A stretch of 64,000 bases of DNA from Chloroflexota bacterium (lineage in GTDB: Bacteria; Chloroflexota; Chloroflexia; Thermomicrobiales; UBA6265): NCBI GenBank assembly GCA_023389575.1, contig JAEWEG010000014.1, positions 1 to 64,000 of the forward strand, in the 5' to 3' direction. Below the pieces are notes generated by a model, which ran no database searches, was not told where the DNA came from, and saw nothing but the letters and a program-made list of their open reading frames with translations. Numbering within the stretch: the first letter of the stretch is position 1; each line of letters begins with the position of its first letter. Below, piece by piece: positions 10,301 to 17,820 of the stretch. The translations under genes and the position numbers were made by a program.

Positions 10301-10464
10301 TGGTCGTCATAGGTGGCTTGCTGACCTCAACCCTCCTCACGCTCCTCGTCGTACCGGTCGTCTACGAACTGGTCGGCGGCTGGCAGGAACGTCGCGAAGG
10401 GAGGCAAGTCCTACGAGAAGCGCGGGACGAACGAGACGCATTCGCTCCATCTCCAGCGGATTAG
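7375..10464 (+). CDS. RND family efflux transporter (AcrB/HAE1-like)
   Basis: A 1029-residue proton-driven exporter of the resistance-nodulation-division type. The twofold architecture is clear: TM1 right after the start (SLVVLLTLLIALAGTFSI), a first porter domain containing QYPGAGPESVDRLVSQPI, a TM bundle from about residue 340 with VGRVVDDSIVVLESIYRH (TM4 acidic pair), a second porter domain, and a second TM bundle ending in FATIFALIPLAI and VVPVVYELVG. No periplasmic adaptor or outer-membrane channel gene is next to it, fitting a cell without a conventional outer membrane. The chosen ATG 7375 has GGAGGAGG eight bases upstream; an ATG at 7351, with its own GGAGG, would add eight residues. 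Substrate unknown. Confidence 0.93.
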   Translation: MARLTALSLRQRSLVVLLTLLIALAGTFSITRLQSALLPDIEVPVLTVITQYPGAGPESVDRLVSQPITQSLTGIPGQASVRSTSSEGLSIVTAEFEYGADMQARQEEVTQALSSVSLPDGVGAPAIERINLQQFPIIQLTIASDEENLAATRAIAESRFVPDLSSVDGVSRVEVIGGTQDQLQIALDPQALADFGIAPDQVFGALQANNISLPVGTAQANDAAIPVRVQGEITSIDQLEALVVGATTGGSPEPVTLGDVASIEIVQSEASGVARTNGEPSVALDIYMSQGANTVDTAEAARRQLEEIETQLASTGSAIDVIVLTDQSVYIEESIDALVSEAMFGAIFAILVILVFLFSVRSTIVTAISIPLSMLVTFILLWWQGISLNIMTLGGLAVAVGRVVDDSIVVLESIYRHVQRGQSTRKAIHEGTREVAMAITASTLTSVAVFLPLSFVGGLIGEIFRPFALTVTFALLASLLVSLTIVPVMASFLIKRDKIRPVSDRNVITRVYEPLVRWALNRPVWTLVIAFAMLIGSVGLLPLIGTSFLPVSGDKGAAIEIAYPPGTSREATIEGVAVVESLVQDVADVESIQTQIGAQGLQAVFLGGGNNTAYMTVQFDQGVNLNETLETVRDTLAEADPSAAITVSNLDAGVGGNAVSIVVTGVDYAQVSATARDLTAQLADVENLTNIENDVVSAVPELVISVDSELATTSGITSAAVASQVNQVLTGIPAGTLMIQGQPLPVEITIAGGTDASTLAQLPVAFGNEVTLGDIATIQETEGPAQVIRIDSDRAATVSATITTDETGGVLLEVTELVNGLDAPEGVTVAIGGLGQDQADAFTSMGIAIIVAIAAVYLVMVASFGSLTTPFVILFSLPLAIIGVLGALALTGKTLGLPALIGVLMLVGVVVTNAIVLLEYVIELQKDGKPLKQAIIDGGKVRARPILMTAFATIFALIPLAIRGDSGAIIASDLAVVVIGGLLTSTLLTLLVVPVVYELVGGWQERREGRQVLREARDERDAFAPSPAD

Positions 10465-10539
10465 GTATCAGGATCAAGCCGCCGCCGGCTGTGCTCACGG
10501 CGCGGACGGCGGTGGCCTGATCGGAAAGGATTCATCACC

Positions 10540-11580
10540 ATGACCATCAAGGATTTGCAGCGCGGAACAGCCCGCAAACGTCTCCCAGAACAGGACCAGC
10601 CCTCGACCGAGCGCTCCGCCGCCACGTGGCCCCCGGCCCAAGAGCACAATCAGGTGTCCATCGTCAGCAATCGCAATGGACACCGGTCATCCAAACCGGT
10701 CATCACGGTCAACAACCTGAATGTCAAATACGGTGACTTTCACGCCGTCAAGAACCTCTCGTTCCAGGTCGAGCAAGGAGAGATCTACGCCCTGCTCGGC
10801 ACCAACGGCGCGGGCAAGACGTCAACCCTGGAGGTCATCGAGGGACACCGGAAGGCGACGTCCGGCACGGTACGCATCTTCGGCGAGGACCCGACGAACC
10901 GGAAAGCGGTCCGCCCCAGGATGGGCATCATGCTCCAGGAAAGCGGATTCGCGCCCGACCTTACCGTGACGGAAACCGTTCGCTTGATTGGACCGCTCAC
11001 CGGTCGCAAGGACAACGTCGAGCGTGTCCTTGGCGTCGTTGGCCTCGTCCATAAGGCCGGGACCAGGGTGGCTCAACTCTCCGGCGGCGAAAAGCGCCGG
11101 CTCGACTTCGCGACAGCCATGTATGGCCAACCAGAGATCATCTTCCTTGACGAGCCCACCACCGGTCTGGACATCCAGTCCCGCGATGCCCTCTGGAACA
11201 GCGTGGAGCAGCTTCGATCCGCCGGTTCAACCATCGTGCTGACAACCCACTACCTGGAAGAGGCACAGCAGCGCGCCGACCGGATCGGACTCATGCACGC
11301 TGGCGGCTTCCGACATCAGGGAACGGTGTCGGACCTGACCCGGACGTTGCCGGCGTCCATACAGTTCTCGCTCTCCGCTGGCGCCCCGGCTCCGCCCATG
11401 CGGTTCGCCATCACCAGCGAGCAGTTGTTCCGAATCGAAACATTCAACATGCAACAGGATCTCAAGCAGCTGCTCGACTGGGCGGACGCTCACGCCGTCG
11501 AACTGCTCGGCCTGTCCGCCGCGCCAACCCGGCTGGACGACGTCTTCCGGGCTATCGACTCCGAACCCATTACTTCCTGA
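10540..11580 (+). CDS. ABC transporter ATP-binding protein (ABC-2 exporter)
   Basis: A 346-residue ATPase subunit of a DrrA/CcmA-like exporter. A basic, disordered N-terminal stretch of about 55 residues precedes the ATPase domain. That domain has Walker A GTNGAGKTST, the ABC signature LSGGEKRRLDF, Walker B IIFLDEPTTGLD and the switch histidine in LTTHYLEEA. The C-terminal 80 residues are the usual accessory region of this subfamily. It starts 75 bases after the RND gene, with AAAGGA before the ATG, and is followed 20 bases later by its permease, so the pair is one transporter. Its proximity to the RND pump suggests a shared export or resistance role, but no substrate can be read. Confidence 0.92.
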   Translation: MTIKDLQRGTARKRLPEQDQPSTERSAATWPPAQEHNQVSIVSNRNGHRSSKPVITVNNLNVKYGDFHAVKNLSFQVEQGEIYALLGTNGAGKTSTLEVIEGHRKATSGTVRIFGEDPTNRKAVRPRMGIMLQESGFAPDLTVTETVRLIGPLTGRKDNVERVLGVVGLVHKAGTRVAQLSGGEKRRLDFATAMYGQPEIIFLDEPTTGLDIQSRDALWNSVEQLRSAGSTIVLTTHYLEEAQQRADRIGLMHAGGFRHQGTVSDLTRTLPASIQFSLSAGAPAPPMRFAITSEQLFRIETFNMQQDLKQLLDWADAHAVELLGLSAAPTRLDDVFRAIDSEPITS

Positions 11581-11600
11581 TTACCCAAAAAGGACACGCC

Positions 11601-12320
11601 ATGTTCGCCCTCGCGCGCAGTGAATTCAGTCAAATCATTCGCAACAGAGCCGTGCTCATCACCACGCTCATCATTCCGTTGGCCTCGAGCGCCTACTTCA
11701 TCTTCAACCGCGAGATGTTCGAGAACTTCGACAGCAACGGGTATCTCGGAGCCATTCTCGTCTTCACCATCGGCGTCTTCAGCCTCTACTCCGGGATGGT
11801 CACCATCCTGGCCGCTCGCCGTCAGAACCTCTTCCTCAAGCGATTGCGTTCCGCCGCGGCCAGTGACTCATCCATCCTCGCCGGCCTCGTGACTCCTATC
11901 AGTGTGATCTCGCTGCTCCAGGTCATCCTGGTCCTGGGCGTGTTCGCCGCCGTGACCACCATGCCCGAGAATCTCCCGCTGCTGGCTTTGGCGATAGTCG
12001 CCACATTCGCGATGGCGCTTGCCCTGGGCATGGCCACCGCCGGCCTGACGTCCTCTCCCGAACAGGCTCAGGTCACCACGCTACCCCTCAGCCTCGGTCT
12101 CATCGCGGTCGCCATCTGGGTCGCCATTACCGGTACCGAGAACCTCACCGTACTGAAGCGAGTGGTGCCAGGAGGCTCGGCCACCGAGCTCGTCGCGAAC
12201 GCCTGGGACGGCGGCGTTCCCCTGGCCGACTCGCTGATCCTGCTGGTTCCCACCCTCGCCTGGGTAATCGTGGCTATCGCGCTCGCCGCCAGGATGTTTC
12301 GCTGGGAGCCGCGCCGATGA
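11601..12320 (+). CDS. ABC-2 type transporter permease
   Basis: A 239-residue integral membrane protein with about six hydrophobic segments, including TTLIIPLASSAYFIF near residue 25, ILVFTIGVFSLYSGMVTIL, LLALAIVATFAMALALGMA and a C-terminal LILLVPTLAWVIVAIALAA. The segment ARRQNLFLKRLRSAAASDSS between helices 2 and 3 resembles the coupling region of ABC-2 permeases. It lies 20 bases after the ATPase gene and must be its membrane partner. The family exports lipids, polyketides or antibiotics. Confidence 0.85.
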   Translation: MFALARSEFSQIIRNRAVLITTLIIPLASSAYFIFNREMFENFDSNGYLGAILVFTIGVFSLYSGMVTILAARRQNLFLKRLRSAAASDSSILAGLVTPISVISLLQVILVLGVFAAVTTMPENLPLLALAIVATFAMALALGMATAGLTSSPEQAQVTTLPLSLGLIAVAIWVAITGTENLTVLKRVVPGGSATELVANAWDGGVPLADSLILLVPTLAWVIVAIALAARMFRWEPRR

Positions 12321-12508
12321 CCCTCTCCAATAGCCAGATCCCGAAGGGACCTTGCTCGATCGCTCAGGGGAAAACGGATCGCGCGCCACCCGGTCGCGCT
12401 TCTCACGGACGCGTCGAGCACCCCCGCGCGGACTGATTCGAACTCTCTCGCCACGAGACCCGCCGGTGACCGCGTCATGCGCACTGGCTAAATGGAAGGA
12501 ACAAGATC

Positions 12509-13351
12509 ATGGGATACATCAAGGTTGGTAACGAAAACAGCACGCCGGTCGAGCTCTACTACGAGGACCACGGTACCGGTCAGCCAGTCGTCCTCATTCA
12601 CGGATATCCGCTGAACGGTCACAGTTGGGAGCTTCAGTCGCGCGAGCTACTCGCCGACGGGTACCGCGTCATCACCTACGACCGGCGCGGCTTCGGTCAA
12701 TCGTCGAAGGTCGGCTCCGGCTACGACTACGACACCTTCGCCGCGGATCTGAACACCCTGCTGGAAACCCTCGACCTGCGCGACGTCATCCTCGTGGGCT
12801 TCTCGATGGGCACCGGCGAACTCGCCCGATACGTTTCACGCCATGGTCACGAACGGGTCGCGAAGCTGGCGTTCCTCGCATCACTGGAGCCCTTCCTCGT
12901 GAACCGCGACGACAACCCCGAAGGGCTTCCGCAAGAGGTCTTCGACGGGATCGAGGCCGCGGCGAAGGGCGACCGCTACGCCTGGTACACCCAGTTTTTC
13001 TCCAATTTCTACAACCTCGACGAGACCCTCGGCAGCCGGATCAGCCAGGAAGCGGTTACGGGCAGTTGGAACGTCGCCATCTCCAGCGCCCCTGTCGCGG
13101 CGCATGCCGTCGTCTCCTCGTGGATCGAAGACTTCCGCGCCGATGTCGAGGCCGTCCACGCCAGCGGCAAGCCGGCGATGATCCTGCACGGCACCGCCGA
13201 CAGAATCCTTCCCATCGACGCCACGGCCCGCCGCTTCCGTCAGGCGCTACCCGATGCCGAATACGTCGAGATCGAGGGCGCCCCACACGGGCTGCTCTGG
13301 ATGCATGCCGACGAGGTGAACGATGCGCTGCGATCGTTCCTTGGTAAGTGA
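12509..13351 (+). CDS. alpha/beta hydrolase (chloroperoxidase-like)
   Basis: A 280-residue cytoplasmic hydrolase resembling cofactor-free haloperoxidases and carboxylesterases. The oxyanion motif is VLIHGYPLNGHSW, the nucleophile elbow is GFSMGTGE with the catalytic serine, the acid is the aspartate in HGTADRILPID, and the histidine is in EGAPHGLLW; the triad is complete. AAGGAAC precedes the ATG. The gene is 188 bases after the ABC permease, a gap in which I see nothing coding, and its stop overlaps the next frame. Natural substrate unknown; in this family 'chloroperoxidase' is a historical label and ester hydrolysis is likelier. Confidence 0.9.
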   Translation: MGYIKVGNENSTPVELYYEDHGTGQPVVLIHGYPLNGHSWELQSRELLADGYRVITYDRRGFGQSSKVGSGYDYDTFAADLNTLLETLDLRDVILVGFSMGTGELARYVSRHGHERVAKLAFLASLEPFLVNRDDNPEGLPQEVFDGIEAAAKGDRYAWYTQFFSNFYNLDETLGSRISQEAVTGSWNVAISSAPVAAHAVVSSWIEDFRADVEAVHASGKPAMILHGTADRILPIDATARRFRQALPDAEYVEIEGAPHGLLWMHADEVNDALRSFLGK

Positions 13352-13392
13352 TGCACGCGCCGCCATCGGCGGGCGCACCAGGGAGGCTTCCC

Positions 13393-13851
13393 GTGACCGA
13401 CACGCTTCCGAGGACGAGCAGCCTCCGATCGCCACGAAGTGGGGGCCTCAGCACAACGGTGATCCAGCGGATTGAAAGCGGCATGATCGGCGCGCTTGCC
13501 ATCTCGGCGACGATCAGCATCTCCCCCGCGCTGTGGTGGTTTCCACTGGCTCTCTTCCTCATATTCGATCTATCGACATTGGGATACCTGCATTCACCTG
13601 CCGTCGGCGCGTTCTGGTACAACGCGATTCACACGTACAACTGGCCGGCGCTCCTCGCCATCATCGCGCTGATCACGAGAGGTTCCTCGCCCTCGCTGTC
13701 CAAATGGCTCGCGCTGATCGCGCTCGCCTGGGCCTTCCATGTCGGGTTGGACCGGATGCTTGGGTATGGACTCAAACTGTCGGACGCTTTCACGAGCACC
13801 CACCTGGGTCCGATCGGGAAGATCAGGGCGATGGCTGAAGATGCCTCCTGA
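13393..13851 (+). CDS. DUF4260 family membrane protein
   Basis: A 152-residue protein with about four membrane helices. The DUF4260 pattern is visible: IQRIESGMIG at the start, FLIFDLSTLGYLHSPAVGAF, then YNAIHTYNWPALL, and the C-terminal HVGLDRMLGYGLKLSDAF with THLGPIG. The function of this family is unknown. I place the start at GTG 13393, which has GGGAGG seven bases upstream; a GTG at 13348, overlapping the hydrolase stop, would add 15 residues of low-complexity sequence. It lies in the same direction as the hydrolase and MerR genes. Confidence 0.82.
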   Translation: MTDTLPRTSSLRSPRSGGLSTTVIQRIESGMIGALAISATISISPALWWFPLALFLIFDLSTLGYLHSPAVGAFWYNAIHTYNWPALLAIIALITRGSSPSLSKWLALIALAWAFHVGLDRMLGYGLKLSDAFTSTHLGPIGKIRAMAEDAS

Positions 13852-13898
13852 CATGCGACCCGGTTTCCGTTCATCGACGGCGGAAGGAGGTGATCGCC

Positions 13899-14270
13899 AT
13901 GACCTGGAGCACCCGGGAACTCGCCGAACTCGCCCGGACTACGGTCAACACCATCCGCCACTACCATCACCTCGGACTTCTCGCCGAGCCGGAGCGCAAG
14001 GACAACGGCTACAAGCAGTACGACGAGAAGCATCTGGCACGCCTGCTTCGCATTCGTCGATTGGTGGGACTGGGCGTGCCGCTATCGCACGTCGGCGACG
14101 ACGACGTCGCCAGGCAAAGCCTCCAGGAGACCCTTCACCTACTGGACGCGGAACTCGCCGCCAGCATCCAACGCCTCCAGCGGGCCCGTTCCGACATTGC
14201 CAGCATGTGCGACGAGGTCCGCGCCGGTGTACCTGGGGCGGGCGACTCAATCGGAGAGAACAGACCATGA
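13899..14270 (+). CDS. MerR family transcriptional regulator
   Basis: A 123-residue regulator. The MerR winged helix occupies residues 1-70: TWSTRELAELARTTVNTIRH, YHHLGLLAEPERKDNGYKQY and LARLLRIRRLVGLGVPLSHV. It is followed by a helical dimerisation segment; there is no recognisable ligand domain and no cysteine cluster, so a metal sensor is unlikely. The ATG is preceded by AAGGAGGT seven bases upstream, one of the strongest ribosome sites in the window. Its stop overlaps the GPP34 start in ATGA, so the two are translated together and it probably regulates this operon. Confidence 0.9.
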   Translation: MTWSTRELAELARTTVNTIRHYHHLGLLAEPERKDNGYKQYDEKHLARLLRIRRLVGLGVPLSHVGDDDVARQSLQETLHLLDAELAASIQRLQRARSDIASMCDEVRAGVPGAGDSIGENRP

Positions 14271-15004
14271 TCCAGCAATCCCAAAACCGCCCCGGCTCCC
14301 CAGGCCCGCTTCCGCCCGCCGAAGGGGAAAGGCAAGCCGAGCCGACGTTGGCTGAGGACCTCCTGCTCCTGCTGTTTCAGCCCGCCTCCGGCACGATCGC
14401 TGGCGAGACCACGCTCTTCTACGCGCTCGCCGGAGCCGTCCTCGCCGAACTGGCGCTCGACGAACGCGTGACGAGCACTGTCACGCGCCTGGCCGTCACG
14501 AATGTGCAAGCAGTCGATGGACATGCACCCGAGGACGACATCCTGAGAACCGCCTGGGACCATCTATCTGAAAAGCCCCGGGCGGTTCAGACCGTGCTCC
14601 CCGCCATCGGACCGACACTCCGTGGGCCGCTCCTCAACCGGCTCCTGGCGCGCGGGGACATCCGCGAGGAAAAGCGCAAACGGCTCGGGCTGTTCAACAC
14701 GACCGCCCTCGTGGACGGCGGGACCGGCAGACGAACCCGCCTCTTGCGGGACGTCAAAGCCGTCCTCGTCGATGGCGCGGAACCAACGCCGAGGACCGCC
14801 GCGCTCGTGGGACTGATCTGGGGCAGCGGAACGTTGCCTCAGTTCGACCCCGACATTCCCTGGACCTCCGAAGTCATCAGTCGCGCTCAGGGTCTTGAGC
14901 GCGAGAACTGGGGAGCGAGCGCCGCTGGAGAAGCGGTCGCCCGCACGTTCAACGCGATCCTCACCAACACCATCGTTGTCGCTTCCGCCACTTCGCCCCG
15001 CTAG
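14267..15004 (+). CDS. GPP34 (GOLPH3/Vps74-like) phosphoprotein family protein
   Basis: A 245-residue protein of the GPP34 family, the bacterial relatives of Golgi phosphoprotein 3. Signature segments are TLAEDLLLLLFQPASGTIAG, FYALAGAVLAELAL, the RGPLLNRLLARGDIREEKRK block and a C-terminal LERENWGASAAGEAVARTFN. In eukaryotes the fold binds PI4P and Golgi enzymes; in bacteria the role is unknown. The start is ATG 14267 inside the MerR stop (ATGA), with GGAGAG upstream. An open frame extends further upstream but would overlap all of merR and is not used. Confidence 0.85.
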   Translation: MIQQSQNRPGSPGPLPPAEGERQAEPTLAEDLLLLLFQPASGTIAGETTLFYALAGAVLAELALDERVTSTVTRLAVTNVQAVDGHAPEDDILRTAWDHLSEKPRAVQTVLPAIGPTLRGPLLNRLLARGDIREEKRKRLGLFNTTALVDGGTGRRTRLLRDVKAVLVDGAEPTPRTAALVGLIWGSGTLPQFDPDIPWTSEVISRAQGLERENWGASAAGEAVARTFNAILTNTIVVASATSPR

Positions 15005-15201
15005 GCGTTCGAACAGTCTGGCACGCGCACGTTCCCGCTCGTGGTTACTTCAATAGAAGATGGAAGGAATAGACCGCCGAACCCCGAACAATCCACGCTT
15101 CCATGCGTACGAAGCACGCTGGCGTCCCATGCCTCGCGCTGGCCACCTTCGCCACCTCAGCAGGGGTCGGCGGTGACAGCCGTGACGCGTCAAGGTGCCG
15201 A

Positions 15202-15240
15202 TCCTTCCGTGCCCACCCTTCGCACGGAAGGACCTCCTTC
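15202..15240 (+). terminator. hairpin terminator downstream of the GPP34 operon
   Basis: An 11-bp perfect stem, TCCTTCCGTGC (15202-15212) with GCACGGAAGGA (15222-15232), followed by a pyrimidine tract ending in CTTCTTT. It is about 200 bases after the GPP34 stop. Confidence 0.55.
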
Positions 15241-15342
15241 TTTAAGGAATGCACGCATCCAACATCCTCTTGTCCTTTGCGGCGCCTCCCTCCTCCCTCC
15301 ACGCAAGTAGGGCAAAAACGCACGACTAATTCTCATCCTGAC

Positions 15343-15372
15343 TTGACCACGGTCCGGACAGCAGCCGACAAT
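15343..15372 (+). promoter_or_regulatory. promoter of the cytochrome bc operon
   Basis: TTGACC and GACAAT separated by 18 bases, 146 bases before the first gene of the operon, leaving a long untranslated leader. Confidence 0.5.
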
Positions 15373-15517
15373 ATGCAAACGCTTGGCCGAGGGTTGGGCA
15401 TCTTTTGATGTGCACGTCACGAATGGTTGTCGCCACCCGTATCAACCCGGTTGGATTGCATCGTCAGGCGTGCGACGCTGATCACAACAAACGTGTGGAC
15501 GTTTAGAGGAGTAGGGC

Positions 15518-16246
15518 ATGAGGCGCGAGCAGACGCTGGCCGATCGCATAACCGGTTCTGCCTTGTGGCGGTCGGTCGTCAGGCATGGTTACCCCGATAC
15601 CCAGCGGAACCAGGCCCTGATCATCGCCAGCAATGTGTTCCTGCACATTCACCCCGTGAAGATCAAGCGGTACGCCACGAAGGTCACCTACACCTTCTGC
15701 CTTGGCGGGCTCTCCTTCTTCATGTTCCTCGTCCTCACCATGACCGGCGTGCTGCTGATGTTCTATTACATCCCGTCCGAAGGTCAGGCCTACCAGACCA
15801 TGAAGGACATTGAAGGCAGCGTCACCTTCGGCCAGCTTATGCGGAACATGCACCGCTGGTCGGCGCAAGGCATGGTCATCGCCGTCTTCCTCCATATGGG
15901 ACGCGTCTTCTACACCGGCTCATACAAACCGCCTCGAGAATTCAACTGGGTCATCGGCGTTCTTCTCCTCGTCGTCACCTTCCTGCTCTCCTTCACCGGC
16001 TACCTCCTCCCATGGGACCAGCTGGCCTTCTGGGCCATCACCGTCGGTTCGGAAATCGGTGGCGCCGCCCCGATCGTGGGCCCGCAGGTCCGGCAGTTGC
16101 TGCTCGGTGACTTCCAGATCGGCCAGAGCACGCTCATTCGCTTCTACACCCTGCACGTCATCTTCCTGCCGCTTGTCGCCGCGTTCCTGATGGCGGTCCA
16201 CTTCTGGCGAATCCGCAAGGACGGCGGTATCTCGGGTCCGTTGTAG
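15518..16246 (+). CDS. cytochrome b6-type subunit of the bc complex
   Basis: A 242-residue haem-binding membrane subunit, the N-terminal half of a split cytochrome b. It carries the quinol-oxidising and reducing sites with two b haems. Four helices are clear. Histidine pairs for the haems lie in MHRWSAQGMVIAVFLHMGRV and in FYTLHVIFLPLVAAFLMAVH; GYLLPWDQLAFWA is the conserved block after helix 3. The length and split layout match cytochrome b6 (PetB), not the long mitochondrial form. The ATG at 15518 has AGAGGAG upstream. It leads an operon of five genes ending at 18987. Confidence 0.93.
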   Translation: MRREQTLADRITGSALWRSVVRHGYPDTQRNQALIIASNVFLHIHPVKIKRYATKVTYTFCLGGLSFFMFLVLTMTGVLLMFYYIPSEGQAYQTMKDIEGSVTFGQLMRNMHRWSAQGMVIAVFLHMGRVFYTGSYKPPREFNWVIGVLLLVVTFLLSFTGYLLPWDQLAFWAITVGSEIGGAAPIVGPQVRQLLLGDFQIGQSTLIRFYTLHVIFLPLVAAFLMAVHFWRIRKDGGISGPL

Positions 16247-16303
16247 GTCGTAACCGCCCGCTCGTGTCGTGGCCGTTCCGGCCCAGCTTGGGAGAAACAC
16301 TTC

Positions 16304-17092
16304 GTGGCTGATATTGCACAACAACCCGGTAATCCAGCCGGCGCCATCGATGAACAGAAGCGTCAAAAGCTGCTCGAACTGGTACGGGGCCGGGCGCTCG
16401 CCCGCCCCACCGACCTCGCCGAAGACGAGGTCATGGTCTGGCCATCGCTCGTGGTGGTCGAAGCCGTCTGCGCGGTGGTCTTCCTCGCGATCCTCACCGC
16501 CCTCTCGGTTCTGGTGAACGCGCCGCTCCTGGAGCGCGCCAACCCGAATCAGACGCCGAACCCCTCCAAGGCCCCCTGGTATTTCCTTAACCTCCAGGAA
16601 ATGCTGCTGCACATGGACGCGGGCCTCGCCGGCGTCATCGTGCCGACCATCACCCTTGTTGCCATCGCCGCCATTCCGTACATCGACCGCAGCCCGCTGG
16701 GTGTCGGCATCCTCGGCACCTCCTCCAAGGGCCGCAAGATCATCGCCTTCACCACCGTCTTCACCACCGTGACCCTCACCGGCATGGTGCTCCTCGACGA
16801 GGCCATTGGCCGCGGCACCCAGTTCGGCATCGGCCGCTGGCTGATGGAACACCAGGGTGCCCCCGACTGGGTCGGCGGTATCGTTATTTCGTCCATCATC
16901 ATGCTCGTCGCCATCGGCGTTCTCGCCGCCCTGGTCAAGGGCATCTTCCGCCCCACCACGCGCGAACTCGTCATCTGCCTCTTCACCGGCTTCTTCGTCA
17001 CCTACTGGGTACTCGGTATCTTCGGCACGTCGTTCCGTGGCCCAGGCCAGGAATTCATGATGCCGTGGGATCTCCCGCTGGTTCACCACTAG
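16304..17092 (+). CDS. bc complex subunit IV-like protein (cytochrome b C-terminal part)
   Basis: A 262-residue partner of the preceding cytochrome b6, equivalent to PetD or the C-terminal half of cytochrome b. The segment NPSKAPWYFLNLQEMLLHMD contains the family's P-W-Y-F-L motif near the quinol-oxidation site; four to six helices follow (GVIVPTITLVAIAAIPYID, IIAFTTVFTTVTLTGMVLL, GIVISSIIMLVAIGVLAAL, LVICLFTGFFVTYWVLGIFG). It is longer than plant subunit IV (about 160 residues), having two or more additional C-terminal helices, as seen in other non-photosynthetic bacteria. The start is GTG 16304 after TTGGGAGAA. Confidence 0.88.
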   Translation: MADIAQQPGNPAGAIDEQKRQKLLELVRGRALARPTDLAEDEVMVWPSLVVVEAVCAVVFLAILTALSVLVNAPLLERANPNQTPNPSKAPWYFLNLQEMLLHMDAGLAGVIVPTITLVAIAAIPYIDRSPLGVGILGTSSKGRKIIAFTTVFTTVTLTGMVLLDEAIGRGTQFGIGRWLMEHQGAPDWVGGIVISSIIMLVAIGVLAALVKGIFRPTTRELVICLFTGFFVTYWVLGIFGTSFRGPGQEFMMPWDLPLVHH

Positions 17093-17154
17093 GATTCGCT
17101 CGCGGCCCGGACGTGGCATCGCCCAGCATCGTTTAGTCAAGGATCGACGTTCAC

Positions 17155-17724
17155 ATGACACCACTCGCACGCACACTGACAGGAATGGCGGGAGGATGGG
17201 CGGCCAGCCGCATCCTCGGCCTGACCGCGCGGCTCCAGCACGCCGGCGCCGCCGGGGCGGGTTCCAAAGTCAAGAAGCTGCATAGCCGGCGGTCCTTCAC
17301 GCGCAATGCCGCCCTGGGCTCGGCCCTGATCATCACCGCCGAGATCGCCGCTGGCACGGTGTACCTCCTCTGGCCAAACAAGACAGGCGCCTTCGGTGGC
17401 GAGATCACCGTCGACGGATCAAGCGTCCCCGAGGTCAACGGAACGCCGTTCCGGTTTTCGGAAGGCAAGTTCTACATCGTCAACACCGAGGACGAGGGCA
17501 TCATCGCTCTGTACTGGAAGTGCGTGCATCTCGGCTGCACCGTCCCCTGGGTCGCTGGCTCCCACGAATTCATCTGCCCATGCCACGGCTCGGTGTACGA
17601 ATACAACGGTTCCCGCGTTTCGGGACCGGCTCCTCGTGGCCTTGACCACATGCCTGTCACCGTCAACGACGATGGCACGGTCACCGTCGATACGAATCCG
17701 GCAAGCCTGATTGAGTCCGCTTGA
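17155..17724 (+). CDS. Rieske iron-sulfur protein
   Basis: A 189-residue subunit that passes one electron from quinol to the cytochrome c partner. Residues 1-65 are a basic segment and one membrane anchor (NAALGSALIITAEIAAGTVYL). The C-terminal Rieske fold has both cluster motifs, CVHLGC (two ligands: Cys, His) and CPCHGS (Cys, His), followed by the Pro-loop GPAPRGLDHMPV. The [2Fe-2S] ligands and the disulfide cysteines are all present. It lies between subunit IV and the cytochrome c-cupredoxin gene in the same operon. Confidence 0.93.
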   Translation: MTPLARTLTGMAGGWAASRILGLTARLQHAGAAGAGSKVKKLHSRRSFTRNAALGSALIITAEIAAGTVYLLWPNKTGAFGGEITVDGSSVPEVNGTPFRFSEGKFYIVNTEDEGIIALYWKCVHLGCTVPWVAGSHEFICPCHGSVYEYNGSRVSGPAPRGLDHMPVTVNDDGTVTVDTNPASLIESA

Positions 17725-17820
17725 TGTCATGCCGCGTGATATGGCTGCTGACCTGAGCCGCCATATTCGCTACGAAGACCCTGCCTCTTGCTGGACGGTC
17801 TGGGTGAGGAGAGTACTAGG

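Larger units (their letters stand above)
15005..15517 (+). other. intergenic region with hairpin and promoter
   Basis: About 510 bases without a gene. It holds a hairpin at 15202-15232 that probably ends the upstream operon, and a sigma-70-like promoter at 15343-15372 for the cytochrome operon. Nothing else stands out. Confidence 0.5.

Noticed and set aside
13739..14266. N-terminal extension of the GPP34 frame
   Set aside because: It overlaps the end of the DUF4260 gene and all of merR, and ATG 14267 in the ATGA overlap fits the family start.
15181..15245. Possible T-box leader (AAGGTGCC followed by a hairpin)
   Set aside because: The conserved T-box sequence for tRNA-end pairing and a specifier stem are lacking, and the downstream gene is a cytochrome, not an aminoacyl-tRNA or amino-acid gene.
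15920..17176. 418-codon open frame on the minus strand
   Set aside because: Antisense to the cytochrome b subunits; very rich in Asp, Glu, Gly and Arg with no motif, typical of a shadow frame.
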